Below, piece by piece: positions 26,497 through 35,350 of a stretch of DNA of 64,000 bases. Location of the stretch: the NCBI RefSeq assembly GCF_002042965.1, contig NZ_MZNT01000011.1, positions 186,001-250,000 of the forward strand, in the 5' to 3' direction. A model generated the notes under the pieces. That model was not told the origin of the DNA, made no database searches, and saw nothing but the letters and a program-made list of their open reading frames with translations. Source of the stretch: Paenibacillus sp. 32352 (GTDB lineage Bacteria > Bacillota > Bacilli > Paenibacillales > NBRC-103111). Position numbers and translations under genes: made by a program. Numbering within the stretch: position 1 is the stretch's first letter; each line of letters starts with the position of its first letter.

Positions 26497-26607
26497 TTGG
26501 TATCTGTCGAATTAGTTCTCAATACCCACATATTCTTTGATGGGGATTGTGGGAGTATATTAAGGGGTATAGAGGCTCTTTCAACGAAAGTAGTAAAACG
26601 AAGATGA
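26497..26607 (+). CDS. Candidate 36-aa small protein
   Basis: GAGGAGGAT at 26484-26492 precedes a TTG at 26497 that opens a 36-codon frame ending TGA at 26605-26607, 33 bases before the PIN-protein ATG. The peptide is hydrophobic at first and ends K-V-V-K-R-R. The very good ribosome site is the main evidence. It may be a leader or a small partner of the PIN protein. Confidence 0.4.
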   Translation: MVSVELVLNTHIFFDGDCGSILRGIEALSTKVVKRR

Positions 26608-26640
26608 CGACAAGCTTGAATTGTAAAAGGAGCTACCACA

Positions 26641-28170
26641 ATGAAATATTTGTTTCTCGATACTAACATCTATATCGACATGATAGTTTCTCGAAACGCA
26701 TCACACTCTGCTGACTCCTATGAGCAGCTAAAGATGTTACTGGATCACAACCAAGTAAAGATATTAGTTCCTGCCATTATCGAAGCAGAGGTTAAAAGGC
26801 ATATTGCAAGCGAAGTCAGGAATGTTGGGGATTTAGTGCAGGAAGCAAGGAAATCAATTGATAACGTCTACTGGATTAATCACGTTGAAGAGATCGAGAA
26901 GTACAATGAGAAGATTAGACCACTTAGTCAAGCCCTTGGGAATATGGTTGACGAGTTTAGAAGGAATGAAGAACGCTACTTATCCGATGCGACTACTAAA
27001 ATAACGGGGTTAATGCAGTATAGAAATGTAATTACTATTGAGGAAAATGGAGATTTGTTAAGTAAAGTACAGAGACGAAAGCTGTATAAGCAATGTCCGT
27101 TTCATATAGAGGATAAGGAATCTTGGGCAGATGCGATGATTATTGAAACATTGATTAATATTCGTGACTTTGTAGCTATAAATGATGATGACAAAATCTA
27201 CTTCATTACACGGAATCACAAAGACTTCTCCAAAGGAAATAGTAAGACTGATAGAGTATTAATTCATCCTCACATTGAAGAGCAATTAAGGCAGAATAAC
27301 TTGCTTCAGGCTTTTAATTATCGGTCACTTTACACCAAGACTCTGATAGAGGACTTTGCTGATGAAGCTACTGAGGCAAATATCATGCAACAATTGATTG
27401 AAGAGGCTGAGGATGAAAGAAGAGAAATGATTGATGCCGCACGTGAGCATTGGTATGACGTGGAGAGAGAATCAGCAGGATTATCATCTTTGTCCTCGGC
27501 AGATGCTTACTTTGAAAGCATTGGCGAAAGTGATGAAGTTCAAGCTTTAATTAATGCAATTGATTCTTCCATTTCTTCACTAGAGGCATTGATTGAAGAT
27601 GCTTTAGATGAGTATTCTCAGTTTGAAGATGACCTCAATGCAGAACCCATTGCTAATTTGAGGGCTAGGATTCAGGCGTATAACACCAACTCCCCTTTCT
27701 TACAAATTAGTTATGAAAGTGGCTTTAGCGATGATGAGGTACGCGAAGCAGTTCTGGAATTTGTGGATGACATTTTGCTTTCAGTTGATGACATAGAGTC
27801 ATTACGAGATAGCATCGACAAAAAGGATCATTTTGAACTAGGCATACTAGTCAAATTTAATGATCTGCGTGAAAACACCATTAGCCTTTCTGTAGAAGGG
27901 GAACTAGACCCAAGGAATGATGATTCAGACCATCTTTGGGTAGAACTTTACATTAATGATGCTCGAGATGCTTATGGTGAAGTAGAAGTATACTATGGTG
28001 GGGTTCGATATGATGAAGATAGCGAATCTCCTGACGGAACGGTAGAATCGATTGACTATAACCTTGAAAAAGTTACAGACAGGTTGGTAAATATCATTCA
28101 GAGGAATATTGATTCTGTTGATCACAAGAAGGTCAATCTCGGCAAGTTGCGTACTGTCCTCAATATTTGA
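26641..28170 (+). CDS. PIN-domain protein (DUF4935-like), 509 aa
   Basis: The N-terminus M-K-Y-L-F-L-D-T-N-I-Y-I-D is a PIN-nuclease start with the first catalytic Asp; further acidic residues appear at E-S-W-A-D-A-M-I (about residue 163) and I-N-D-D-D-K-I-Y-F-I-T-R-N-H-K-D-F (about 180-200). The remaining 300 residues are acidic and helical, with a Glu/Asp-rich middle. This length and order fit the DUF4935 class of PIN proteins, predicted RNases. AAAGGAG precedes the ATG. No usual antitoxin gene is adjacent, except possibly the 36-residue frame upstream. Confidence 0.8.
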   Translation: MKYLFLDTNIYIDMIVSRNASHSADSYEQLKMLLDHNQVKILVPAIIEAEVKRHIASEVRNVGDLVQEARKSIDNVYWINHVEEIEKYNEKIRPLSQALGNMVDEFRRNEERYLSDATTKITGLMQYRNVITIEENGDLLSKVQRRKLYKQCPFHIEDKESWADAMIIETLINIRDFVAINDDDKIYFITRNHKDFSKGNSKTDRVLIHPHIEEQLRQNNLLQAFNYRSLYTKTLIEDFADEATEANIMQQLIEEAEDERREMIDAAREHWYDVERESAGLSSLSSADAYFESIGESDEVQALINAIDSSISSLEALIEDALDEYSQFEDDLNAEPIANLRARIQAYNTNSPFLQISYESGFSDDEVREAVLEFVDDILLSVDDIESLRDSIDKKDHFELGILVKFNDLRENTISLSVEGELDPRNDDSDHLWVELYINDARDAYGEVEVYYGGVRYDEDSESPDGTVESIDYNLEKVTDRLVNIIQRNIDSVDHKKVNLGKLRTVLNI

Positions 28171-28200
28171 TTCATTTAGAAATGTGGGGGTAATTGCTTT

Positions 28201-28229
28201 AAGGTGCTGACAAAATCAGCACCTTTCTT
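28201..28229 (+). terminator. Intrinsic terminator, recurrent family
   Basis: AAGGTGCTGA-CAAAA-TCAGCACCTT (28201-28225) then TTCTTC. Confidence 0.85.
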
Positions 28230-28318
28230 CATTGCTTTTGATAATTTACCGTCTTATCAATTCAAGGAATCAAACAGAGGTGGCTCCCGCAGGGAAAAGC
28301 TAGGAGGACGTAATATAA

Positions 28319-28978
28319 ATGACCACACATTTTGGGGTAAAGTTACGAAATAAAGAAGGTGGTTTAAGTTTAACCGCCGATAACTATATAAAATTTAGGA
28401 GTAAAGATATTACCTCTCCTTACTTTGAAGACTTAAATCATAAGTACGAGAAGGCTATGATGAACTTCGATCTTAATATGAAGTACTTCAAAACTCTGTC
28501 TTGGGATGAGTTTGATGTAGAATTGCAGAGGTTAGTAGCTTCATATACCTTTGATGAGATTACTAATCTTAGTTCTGTTGATGGGGTCAAAGGATTCTAC
28601 ATCATGGTGCTAGACGATTATTGCCAAGCATATATCGGGATAAGCCACGATATTAAAGGAAGAATAAAAGCACATTGGGGTAGACAAGTTCCGTTGGATC
28701 AACTCGCTATGGATTTCTCGGTGTATTCACTAGAGGTAGATTGCTTTAGGGCATTAGACACCACGAGAATATTTGTGCGTCCTTGTCCTGAGTGTGATTT
28801 TATTAATTACCCTCTGATAGCCGGTAATCTTGAGAATGAAATAGTTCATAAGTTACCTATAGATTATTGCTTAAATCAGGGTATGACAGGTACGAGAGAT
28901 GCTATGAGAGAAAGGTTAAGGAATCGTGATGTAAGGATTGCAAAGGTACGGAGTCTTCTTAGCGATACTGAGGACTGA
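28319..28978 (+). CDS. GIY-YIG nuclease-family protein, 219 aa
   Basis: The GIY-YIG core is at about residues 97-125: G-F-Y-I-M-V-L-D-D then A-Y-I-G-I-S-H-D-I-K-G-R-I-K-A-H-W, with the catalytic Arg. A later pair C-P-E-C (about residue 158) may bind zinc. The N-terminal 90 residues are unassigned. TAGGAGG precedes the ATG. It is a different subgroup from the GIY-YIG protein at 18371. It may be a free-standing homing or defence nuclease. Confidence 0.75.
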   Translation: MTTHFGVKLRNKEGGLSLTADNYIKFRSKDITSPYFEDLNHKYEKAMMNFDLNMKYFKTLSWDEFDVELQRLVASYTFDEITNLSSVDGVKGFYIMVLDDYCQAYIGISHDIKGRIKAHWGRQVPLDQLAMDFSVYSLEVDCFRALDTTRIFVRPCPECDFINYPLIAGNLENEIVHKLPIDYCLNQGMTGTRDAMRERLRNRDVRIAKVRSLLSDTED

Positions 28979-29030
28979 TTTTGGTGAGTACTGAAAAAAG
29001 TAGAAGCTATTTTCATGCCACGCGATAATT

Positions 29031-29057
29031 CACCCGTTCACCCAACCTCAGAACCTG
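29031..29057 (+). repeat. Dispersed C-rich motif, copy 4 (in a longer repeat)
   Basis: CACCCGTTCACCCAACC core, preceded by GATAATT and followed by AGAACCTG. About 70 bases around it (28990-29065) resemble 33841-33910. Confidence 0.5.
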
Positions 29058-29139
29058 ATTTTTTCTCCCTCGACTCGACTTGTGAACCTCGCTCGAGCAA
29101 GTTATCATCATTCAAACTGCTAAGCGAGGTGAAGGTAAA

Positions 29140-29436
29140 ATGTCGCAGGACTACTGGTCAGAGTCGTTCAAGAACCTAATTGATCAGCGTTTCAATGAGC
29201 TGGCGAGAGCTGCTTCATTGGTCGAAGAGGTACGCATCTTGCGTGACAAGCAAGCTGAAATCGAAGCAAAGTTGAAACAGGATCTCGGTTCGGATGCTTT
29301 CCGCAGCATCTTAGAATGGGAAGATGTATTCAATCACCGTAACACGCTCGAAAGGGAATGGCTTTATTTGGCAGGGGTAAAAGATGGGGTTCAGTTCTAT
29401 AAATATTTGCTTGATTTCGTGGACAGTAATGAATAA
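29140..29436 (+). CDS. Small unknown coiled-coil-like protein, 98 aa
   Basis: Mostly helical and charged, with heptad-like leucines in the first 50 residues (L-V-E-E-V-R-I-L-R-D-K-Q-A-E-I-E-A-K-L). It resembles small cytoplasmic phage or mobile-element proteins of no known role. The ribosome site GAGGTGAAGG is good. A short hairpin, GGCTC/GAGCC, follows the stop and probably ends transcription. Confidence 0.6.
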   Translation: MSQDYWSESFKNLIDQRFNELARAASLVEEVRILRDKQAEIEAKLKQDLGSDAFRSILEWEDVFNHRNTLEREWLYLAGVKDGVQFYKYLLDFVDSNE

Positions 29437-29503
29437 TTGGGCTCTAAAAGAGCCTTCATTCCGGTGAGTAGTGAGCCACCCATCCGGAAAAAATGAACCA
29501 ATT

Positions 29504-29527
29504 CTCCGATGGCTCCCGCCATCGGAG
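29504..29527. other. Strong 10-bp hairpin upstream of nuclease lipoprotein gene
   Basis: CTCCGATGGC (29504-29513) and GCCATCGGAG (29518-29527) with a TCCC loop and no T run. It lies 132 bases before the lipoprotein start, so it could be a 5' leader structure or an operator. Confidence 0.4.
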
Positions 29528-29598
29528 ACCCGCTGAGTTAAAGGGTAAAATAATTAAATAGGCTATTAGTCTTTTATGATAAGATCATAGAACAAGAT

Positions 29599-29609
29599 AA
29601 CTTAAAGTC
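29599..29609. promoter_or_regulatory. Partial GACTTNAAGTC-type site, copy 2
   Basis: AACTTAAAGTC, 50 bases upstream of the secreted nuclease gene; shares ACTTAAAGTCG with 43809-43832. Confidence 0.25.
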
Positions 29610-29658
29610 GTCGTTTTCAATATGAACAAGTTTGAAACGATTATAGGAGAGTCCTAAA

Positions 29659-30624
29659 ATGAAAAAGAAAATGAACTATTTAATCGGACTGCTAATGATC
29701 GTCTTGATGGTTGGCTGTTCAAATGCAGAGAATTTAGCTGTTACAAATGTAGAAGATACTCCACAGGAAGTAACCACAGTTGATAAAGAACTTGAAGGAA
29801 CAGTTTCCGAGGTCGTTGAAGAGACAAAAGCAGTTGAACCTCCCCTGACGGTTGTTAATGAACCAGCAGCTGAGGAAACACCAACTCAACCAGATAACGT
29901 ACTCTTCTCAGGATACAAACGTATTGAAGTGAAAAGTTGTGACTTGTCTGGGCATCGTGAACCTAATGTCGTAGTGGATGTAGGTTACGGGGATCGTGAG
30001 TACTGGGCATTTACAAACGAACATGGGCAACTTGTGCGTGTCATTGCCGAAAAAATCATTTTACAAGATGATAGTACCGAGTCCGTCTCATCGTCTGGTA
30101 GATATTGCTCTGATGAGGCGAAGGTTCCAGGTGTCGAAAGTGATTTGCTAGATGAAGGACATATCATTGCTGATTCCCTTGGCGGGGTATCAAATGCTTA
30201 TAATATTACCCCGCAAGATAGCACCCTCAACCGACATGGCGATCAAGCTTATATGGAAGATGCGATACGCAAAGCAGGTGGAGCTAGTAATTTTGAAGCA
30301 ATTATCACCTACCCGAACACCGAAACGCAGATACCGTCAAGTTATCAGTATACCTACACGATAAAAGGTAACGTAATTGTCGATAAATTTGATAACCTGA
30401 ACCCTGATGAGGTAAATGCATCGCTTGGTTTGACAGGTGATGATACTTCCAAACCGAGCAGTACAAACACAGAGGGTGATCTTTCGAAGGTTGATTCAAA
30501 TGGAAATGGAAAAGTAACGATTAAAGAAGCAAAAGCGGCAGGCTTCCAGATGCCTATAACGAGTGACCACTGGTTATACAAATATATGGATGATCGTGAT
30601 GGTGACGGCATGGTTGGTGAGTAA
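29659..30624 (+). CDS. Secreted lipoprotein nuclease (DNA/RNA non-specific endonuclease type) with calcium-binding C-terminus
   Basis: The signal peptide ends in a lipobox (V-G-C near residue 20), so the protein is lipid-anchored outside the membrane. After an acidic linker of about 60 residues, the nuclease core reads D-E-G-H-I-I-A-D-S-L-G-G and N-I-T-P-Q-D-S-T-L-N-R-H, the usual His and Asn of this beta-beta-alpha-metal class. The last 45 residues contain D-S-N-G-N-G-K and D-R-D-G-D-G-M, an EF-hand/excalibur calcium-binding pair. It probably degrades extracellular or incoming DNA. GGAGAG precedes the ATG. Confidence 0.85.
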   Translation: MKKKMNYLIGLLMIVLMVGCSNAENLAVTNVEDTPQEVTTVDKELEGTVSEVVEETKAVEPPLTVVNEPAAEETPTQPDNVLFSGYKRIEVKSCDLSGHREPNVVVDVGYGDREYWAFTNEHGQLVRVIAEKIILQDDSTESVSSSGRYCSDEAKVPGVESDLLDEGHIIADSLGGVSNAYNITPQDSTLNRHGDQAYMEDAIRKAGGASNFEAIITYPNTETQIPSSYQYTYTIKGNVIVDKFDNLNPDEVNASLGLTGDDTSKPSSTNTEGDLSKVDSNGNGKVTIKEAKAAGFQMPITSDHWLYKYMDDRDGDGMVGE

Positions 30625-31013
30625 GATTACTAACGGATGCGATTGTTATATATATAACAGGAGAGCCGCTCATAAACAACTGGGTGGTTCTCTTTACTTG
30701 AGGAATGGTTCAAAAACACCGGAGATGTAGCTCTCACTCACCGAAACGATGGCTGAATACGCTCGGGAGTAGTCACATTGGTGAACAACCGCCGCGGCAG
30801 TAACCACACGTTCCGAGAAAAGCACCAAGAACCCTAAGAACGGGGGACTTGGTGCTTTTGTTTGTTCAGGGCAGGACAAATGAAGTCAGTTGTAGAATTA
30901 TGAAGTAATTTGGGGTATTGAAGAGCTTTTGCCGTTCCCATCGTTCTTTTGAGCAACACTGGAGCGACTTACTCATTTTGACCCATACAACTATGCGCTC
31001 GGAGGAATTCATT
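30625..31013 (+). other. Gap with two hairpins
   Basis: A 389-base stretch before the SNF2 helicase. It holds an imperfect hairpin at about 30661-30693 and a strong 12-bp hairpin at 30818-30859. No credible gene is seen. The helicase frame is open from 30918, but the ribosome site points to the GTG at 31014. Confidence 0.5.
30818..30863 (+). terminator. Intrinsic terminator
   Basis: AAAAGCACCAAG (30818-30829) pairs with CTTGGTGCTTTT (30848-30859), followed by GTTTGTT. Confidence 0.75.
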
Positions 31014-33725
31014 GTGACTTTAGCTGTCGAAAAGAAGTGGATAAATCAGCTTGATCCGGATGAAGTGGTTTTATATCCGCTTCAGTTTGCTAACACCGAA
31101 AGATTAAACAATCATGGTAATGATGCAGTTTACATATTTGATGAAGTGGGTAGCGGTAAGACAATAAGTAGCGGTATCATGGCACTTGATTTTCTGGAGC
31201 ATAACCCAGGTGAAGATGTCTTGGTAATAACGACAAATGCTTTAGCTCGGGGCAGTGATATTAAACCTAGAGGTCAGTTTCTTAGTGACTGGTTCGATAA
31301 GCTTCCCTTCGAGGAACTGGGGTATGAAAATAGGGTTCGGGTCGTTAATAACCACCATTCCAAATTCAAGGTTCCGAGAAAATATGGACTCGTAATTATT
31401 GATGAAGCGCACTTGTTCTTGAGCGGATGGACTCAGCGTTATCAGAATCTGACCAATAACATTACGGCTAAGAAAGTGGTATTTCTTACTGCTACACCGA
31501 TAAAGCAAGGTGTTTATGATTTACAGGTCTATCCGCGAATAGCCACAGCCTTGCTTAAGAAGCAAGTTGATACAAGCTGGATCGATCAACTTCAGACAAT
31601 TGGTAAGCAGCCTGAGGAGTTGATCTGCAGCCAGTTCGATGTGAAGTTTCCAGTTACTCGGTATTTCAAAGATACGATTAAATCCCTTGAGACCGAGGGG
31701 TATGTTAAAACAAATGTTAAGCGATACGAGTCCTTAATTTGGGAGTACAACTCGCGTAGCAACAAGAATGAAGTACTAGTAAAGAATTTGAAAGCCCTAT
31801 ATGACAAGTCTGATACTAACCGCTTTGTAGTGTTCACCAGATACGTATTAAAAGAAGCTGATCTCATAGGGGGTCATCTTGAAGAAGCGGGTTTCGTGAA
31901 TTCTAACATTGCGCTTCCCGACAAGCCGACTTACTATGTGGTTACTGGTCGTAATCCAAGAGAACTGACGGACTTCTCAAGACAAGATAATCTACCCACC
32001 GTTCTGATCTTGACGTATCAAATAGCGGAGCAAGGCATTAATCTACCGGGGTATAATCATATTGTAAATTACCATGTCTCTGCTTACCCATCAGCACTTG
32101 AGCAGCGTTACGGGCGTATTGACCGTTTAAACAGTAAGAGCGATGCGATCTACAACTGTTTCCTTGTGGGTGCGAAAAACTATTATGATACAAGCACGCT
32201 CAACTTCTTCTATGCTATCAATACAAGCCTTGGCTCCTTGTTGAGTTATCTGCCATCAAGGAATACGATCTTGTCGATTGACATTTTAAAGCGGTATACG
32301 ACAATGAAAAGTGATTCGGAGAGGTACCTTACTCGACTTTCCGATTCACTTGAGGCGCAAGGGGTCAGCGAGCTTTATGATCACCTTACCGCATGGGAAG
32401 CTCTTTCAATAGTAACGGGAGCAGTTGAATCTGAATCCTTTGTAGAAGTGAGTGTGGGAGCGGAGGCGCTCAGTGAAGAATCGATTAATATCGCCCCTGT
32501 AATAGCCGATGAAAATCTTAGTGAGTTATTCGATTTCTGTAAGGATAGAGTGTCTCTCGATCATGATCTTAAATTTACGAGGGTCGAAGCTGAAAAGGCA
32601 CTACTTGACGATGTTCAGAAACGTCTAGAAGAGTTTAAAGCAGACTTTTCTCAAAATAGTGATGAGAGGGAACAGGTAATTGAGTGGTTGCTACGAACCG
32701 AGGGTATTTGGGATCACATCTTTTATGTTAATGATCGGAAAGTGGATTGGTCGGGACTTGATGTCGGACGAGTCGATGCCGTTGAGGGGTGTGCCAAATT
32801 CATCTCGGGTAACAGCGATTATGCGGTTTACCTAGAAATGTTCAACGAGCAGATCCGTTTGCCAAAAGAGTTCCAAAAGTATCGTGCTCTGATAAATAGG
32901 GGGTATGAGGAAGCATTTGAAGCGAACAGGTTTGATGTCTTGTTCCCTGAACTTGTGGGTAGCACGTATTCCGAGAAATTTGAAGGAGCGCTTAAAGCCT
33001 TAGTTGAAGATAAAATTGAAGCCAGGTCAAAAGCCAAGCGAGAAGCCAGTCCTGAAGCTAATCTTGAAGGCGACAACAAGATAAGTGCATTGGTAGTCGA
33101 GAATATTGACCAGTTGATTCCTACCCTACCCCTGTTCAAGATGATGGACTACTATAAGCAAGAGCTAAAAAAGTTAGCTCGTATAGAAAATGGAGCTTTG
33201 CGAGATAAGTTTCATGGAGAAGTGCATGTCTTCGCAACGGCGATGGGACGGCTAGTGTACAGGAACTTAAGTGTTTCTGATGAGTTCTACACTAAGTATT
33301 TCGGGCATGTCCGAGGTAAAGATTATATTTACTTTAGGGAAGAGTACAAGTCATTCTTTGAAGTTGCCTTTAGCCGAGAAATTGTTGAGGATGGGGTAAC
33401 GAAGAGGATTAGTGCAGCTAGTAACTGGTTGAAGCTGGCATACCACATGTCGCGGAAGGAATCTGTAGCTTGCGTATTAGATTATTTTAATGGCGTTAGG
33501 AGACTGTCGAAAATAGTTGATTCTCAGAATGGTTCCATTGCTCCACCGCTTAGAAGTCGTTCACTCTTTTCGTACTTCATTGAGCGGAATGGGAGTGGCG
33601 GCTTCCGTACATGGGCTCAGAAGTATTTTGTTGATGACATTGCTAAACCTGACTTCGTGTGGTCAGACGATTATTGGACAAAAGGTGTTCTAAGAGAAGT
33701 AAAAGGTCTAAACTACGGTAATTAG
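31014..33725 (+). CDS. SNF2/HepA-type superfamily 2 helicase, 903 aa
   Basis: Walker A reads D-E-V-G-S-G-K-T-I-S-S-G, motif II is I-I-D-E-A-H, motif III F-L-T-A-T-P-I-K, and the second RecA lobe has T-Y-Q-I-A-E-Q-G-I-N-L-P and Q-R-Y-G-R-I-D-R. This order matches SNF2-like DNA translocases. The C-terminal 400 residues are helical and unassigned. GTG 31014 is chosen because GGAGG lies at 31001-31005, although the frame is open further upstream. SNF2-type helicases occur in several defence systems, but no methylase or PLD gene is adjacent, so the role is open. Confidence 0.8.
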   Translation: MTLAVEKKWINQLDPDEVVLYPLQFANTERLNNHGNDAVYIFDEVGSGKTISSGIMALDFLEHNPGEDVLVITTNALARGSDIKPRGQFLSDWFDKLPFEELGYENRVRVVNNHHSKFKVPRKYGLVIIDEAHLFLSGWTQRYQNLTNNITAKKVVFLTATPIKQGVYDLQVYPRIATALLKKQVDTSWIDQLQTIGKQPEELICSQFDVKFPVTRYFKDTIKSLETEGYVKTNVKRYESLIWEYNSRSNKNEVLVKNLKALYDKSDTNRFVVFTRYVLKEADLIGGHLEEAGFVNSNIALPDKPTYYVVTGRNPRELTDFSRQDNLPTVLILTYQIAEQGINLPGYNHIVNYHVSAYPSALEQRYGRIDRLNSKSDAIYNCFLVGAKNYYDTSTLNFFYAINTSLGSLLSYLPSRNTILSIDILKRYTTMKSDSERYLTRLSDSLEAQGVSELYDHLTAWEALSIVTGAVESESFVEVSVGAEALSEESINIAPVIADENLSELFDFCKDRVSLDHDLKFTRVEAEKALLDDVQKRLEEFKADFSQNSDEREQVIEWLLRTEGIWDHIFYVNDRKVDWSGLDVGRVDAVEGCAKFISGNSDYAVYLEMFNEQIRLPKEFQKYRALINRGYEEAFEANRFDVLFPELVGSTYSEKFEGALKALVEDKIEARSKAKREASPEANLEGDNKISALVVENIDQLIPTLPLFKMMDYYKQELKKLARIENGALRDKFHGEVHVFATAMGRLVYRNLSVSDEFYTKYFGHVRGKDYIYFREEYKSFFEVAFSREIVEDGVTKRISAASNWLKLAYHMSRKESVACVLDYFNGVRRLSKIVDSQNGSIAPPLRSRSLFSYFIERNGSGGFRTWAQKYFVDDIAKPDFVWSDDYWTKGVLREVKGLNYGN

Positions 33726-33752
33726 CTTTGAAGAATATTGAAGTCGATCAAG

Positions 33753-33776
33753 CTGCTGATAACCTCAGCAGTTTTT
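33753..33776 (+). terminator. Intrinsic terminator
   Basis: CTGCTGA (33753-33759) pairs with TCAGCAG (33765-33771) then TTTTT. Confidence 0.75.
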
Positions 33777-33877
33777 CCTTTAATCGGGGGTAGTTGAGAT
33801 CGTAGGATGGGTTAGTCTAGAACTTCGAATCGCACCTTCAAGAAAAACAGGAGTTAGCTTCACGCCGCACGATATTT

Positions 33878-33904
33878 CACCCGCCCACCCAACCACTAGA
33901 CCTG
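33878..33904 (+). repeat. Dispersed C-rich motif, copy 5 (in a longer repeat)
   Basis: CACCCGCCCACCCAACC core with GATATTT before and AGACCTG after. The - strand has GG, GGG, GGG, GGG runs separated by one or two bases. Confidence 0.5.
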
Positions 33905-33988
33905 TTTTTCACATCTACTTTAACAGTTATCGCCAGAGACGATTTATAGGAAGTGCAAGCTCCTATAACAGTCCAAGCGAAGGTGATG

Positions 33989-34420
33989 ATGGTATTGGAA
34001 CAGGTTCTTTCCGTTTTAGCAGGTATAAGCACTTTCTTAAAGCGAGTATTCACCAAGTTCGAGAAGGGACACGAAAGAATAGTCACTGAGACAAGTTTGG
34101 TAAACACTCCTTCGATTAGCGATCCTAGCCCTGATCGGGGTAGTGTCAGTAATGAATGCATTGCTCCATCTTATCCCGAGCCAAATGTTCAGACAAGTAG
34201 AATCCAAGCTGAAAGCAAGCCATTGACCCAGAAGTATAGGAACTTCATGGGTTTTTATGACCCGCAGACTCGAAATGTAACTATTACGAAGTGGGTAAAT
34301 CGCAGATCTCGCGGGAAGGAAATGAGGGAAGTCCACTCAGAGTATGTTCTATTCCCTGTTACTCAAGAAGAATTAAAGAACTATGTTTCCATTGCCGCGA
34401 CAGGGAAGCCATCAAGGTAA
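33989..34420 (+). CDS. Unknown protein, about 143 aa
   Basis: The frame is open from 33953 (GTG). GAAGG at 33979-33983 favours ATG 33986 or 33989. The N-terminus is hydrophobic (V-L-E-Q-V-L-S-V-L-A-G-I-S-T-F-L), perhaps an amphipathic helix, and the rest is Ser/Pro-rich then basic (V-N-R-R-S-R-G-K-E). Family not recognised, and the start is uncertain. Confidence 0.5.
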   Translation: MVLEQVLSVLAGISTFLKRVFTKFEKGHERIVTETSLVNTPSISDPSPDRGSVSNECIAPSYPEPNVQTSRIQAESKPLTQKYRNFMGFYDPQTRNVTITKWVNRRSRGKEMREVHSEYVLFPVTQEELKNYVSIAATGKPSR

Positions 34421-34497
34421 AATAATCCCACAAGGGGTTCAGTTACCTTTGCTTTTACGGTAAAATACAACAAATCGTAATGGCGGGGGTATTATTT

Positions 34498-35331
34498 ATG
34501 GTAGCAGCTTCATCATTCGACCTCATCTCTGATCTTCACACAGACTTTTGGATCAACTCAAACAACACCCAATCACAAATCGATCTCTTTGTAGACAGCC
34601 TACTCCCGACCGACCACCCAACCAACCCGTCCAAGGTATTGGTCATAGCCGGTGATCTTGGTCATAAGAACAGTCAGAACGAGCTTCTCCTTAGAAGCTT
34701 CAAGAGATATTACACAAACGTTTTGATCGTTTTTGGAAACCACGACTTATACCTAACCTCTAGTTCTGCCAGATGGAAGTCCAGCTATCGATCAGTAAAT
34801 CGCATCAACGAAATGAAGCAGTTAGCCACGCAGATTGAAGGTATCTATATCCTAGACGGCTCAAACGTAACCATTGATGGTATCACCTACGGCGGAGCTG
34901 GAATGTGGCACGACTTCTCGTTTGGGGTAGCGATGGGCTTCTCCGAGCCGTATCTGTTGGATATCTGGCAACATTCCATGAATGACGCCAACCTGATCCT
35001 TCCGAAATTTACCCTGACTTCCCTGCAGTACCACTTCAATAAGGAACTTGAGAAGCTGGAGAGTATATTTGAACAATCTCAGGTCATCGTCACGCATGTC
35101 AGTCCTGATGCTTCCAACATGCCGACAAAGAACTTGAACGATCCGGTATCGACCTTCTATTACTTTGACGGTTTCCACTTATTGAGTCGGGCGAAGGGGA
35201 AGGTTTGGTGCTATGGTCACACTCACACTCACGCGGACTACTACCACCAAGAAGGTTGTCGCCTAGTAAACAATGCCTTGGGGTATCCCGACGAGAAGAC
35301 GGGAGCCAAGATTCGCACCATCCAATTATGA
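34498..35331 (+). CDS. Calcineurin-like metallophosphoesterase
   Basis: The di-metal motifs of the fold are complete: D-L-I-S-D-L-H (residues about 8-14), I-A-G-D-L-G-H, F-G-N-H-D-L-Y, V-T-H-V-S-P and Y-G-H-T-H-T-H. Length (277 residues) is usual for a single-domain enzyme. ATG 34498 is preferred over ATG 34480 because GGCGGGGG (34483-34490) then has good spacing. It may hydrolyse a nucleotide or cyclic-nucleotide phosphoester. It stands directly upstream of two nucleotidyltransferase genes, 19 bases away, which suggests a shared pathway or operon. Confidence 0.85.
   Translation: MVAASSFDLISDLHTDFWINSNNTQSQIDLFVDSLLPTDHPTNPSKVLVIAGDLGHKNSQNELLLRSFKRYYTNVLIVFGNHDLYLTSSSARWKSSYRSVNRINEMKQLATQIEGIYILDGSNVTIDGITYGGAGMWHDFSFGVAMGFSEPYLLDIWQHSMNDANLILPKFTLTSLQYHFNKELEKLESIFEQSQVIVTHVSPDASNMPTKNLNDPVSTFYYFDGFHLLSRAKGKVWCYGHTHTHADYYHQEGCRLVNNALGYPDEKTGAKIRTIQL
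34605..34629 (+). repeat. Dispersed C-rich motif, copy 6
   Basis: CGACCACCCAACCAACCCG inside the phosphoesterase gene, encoding T-D-H-P-T-N-P. Confidence 0.5.
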
Positions 35332-35350
35332 AGTGGGGGAGGGTTCTTTT

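Noticed and set aside
29504..29527. Riboswitch (for example c-di-GMP type) before the nuclease lipoprotein
   Set aside because: Only a simple hairpin is clear; the conserved core of known riboswitch classes was not found.
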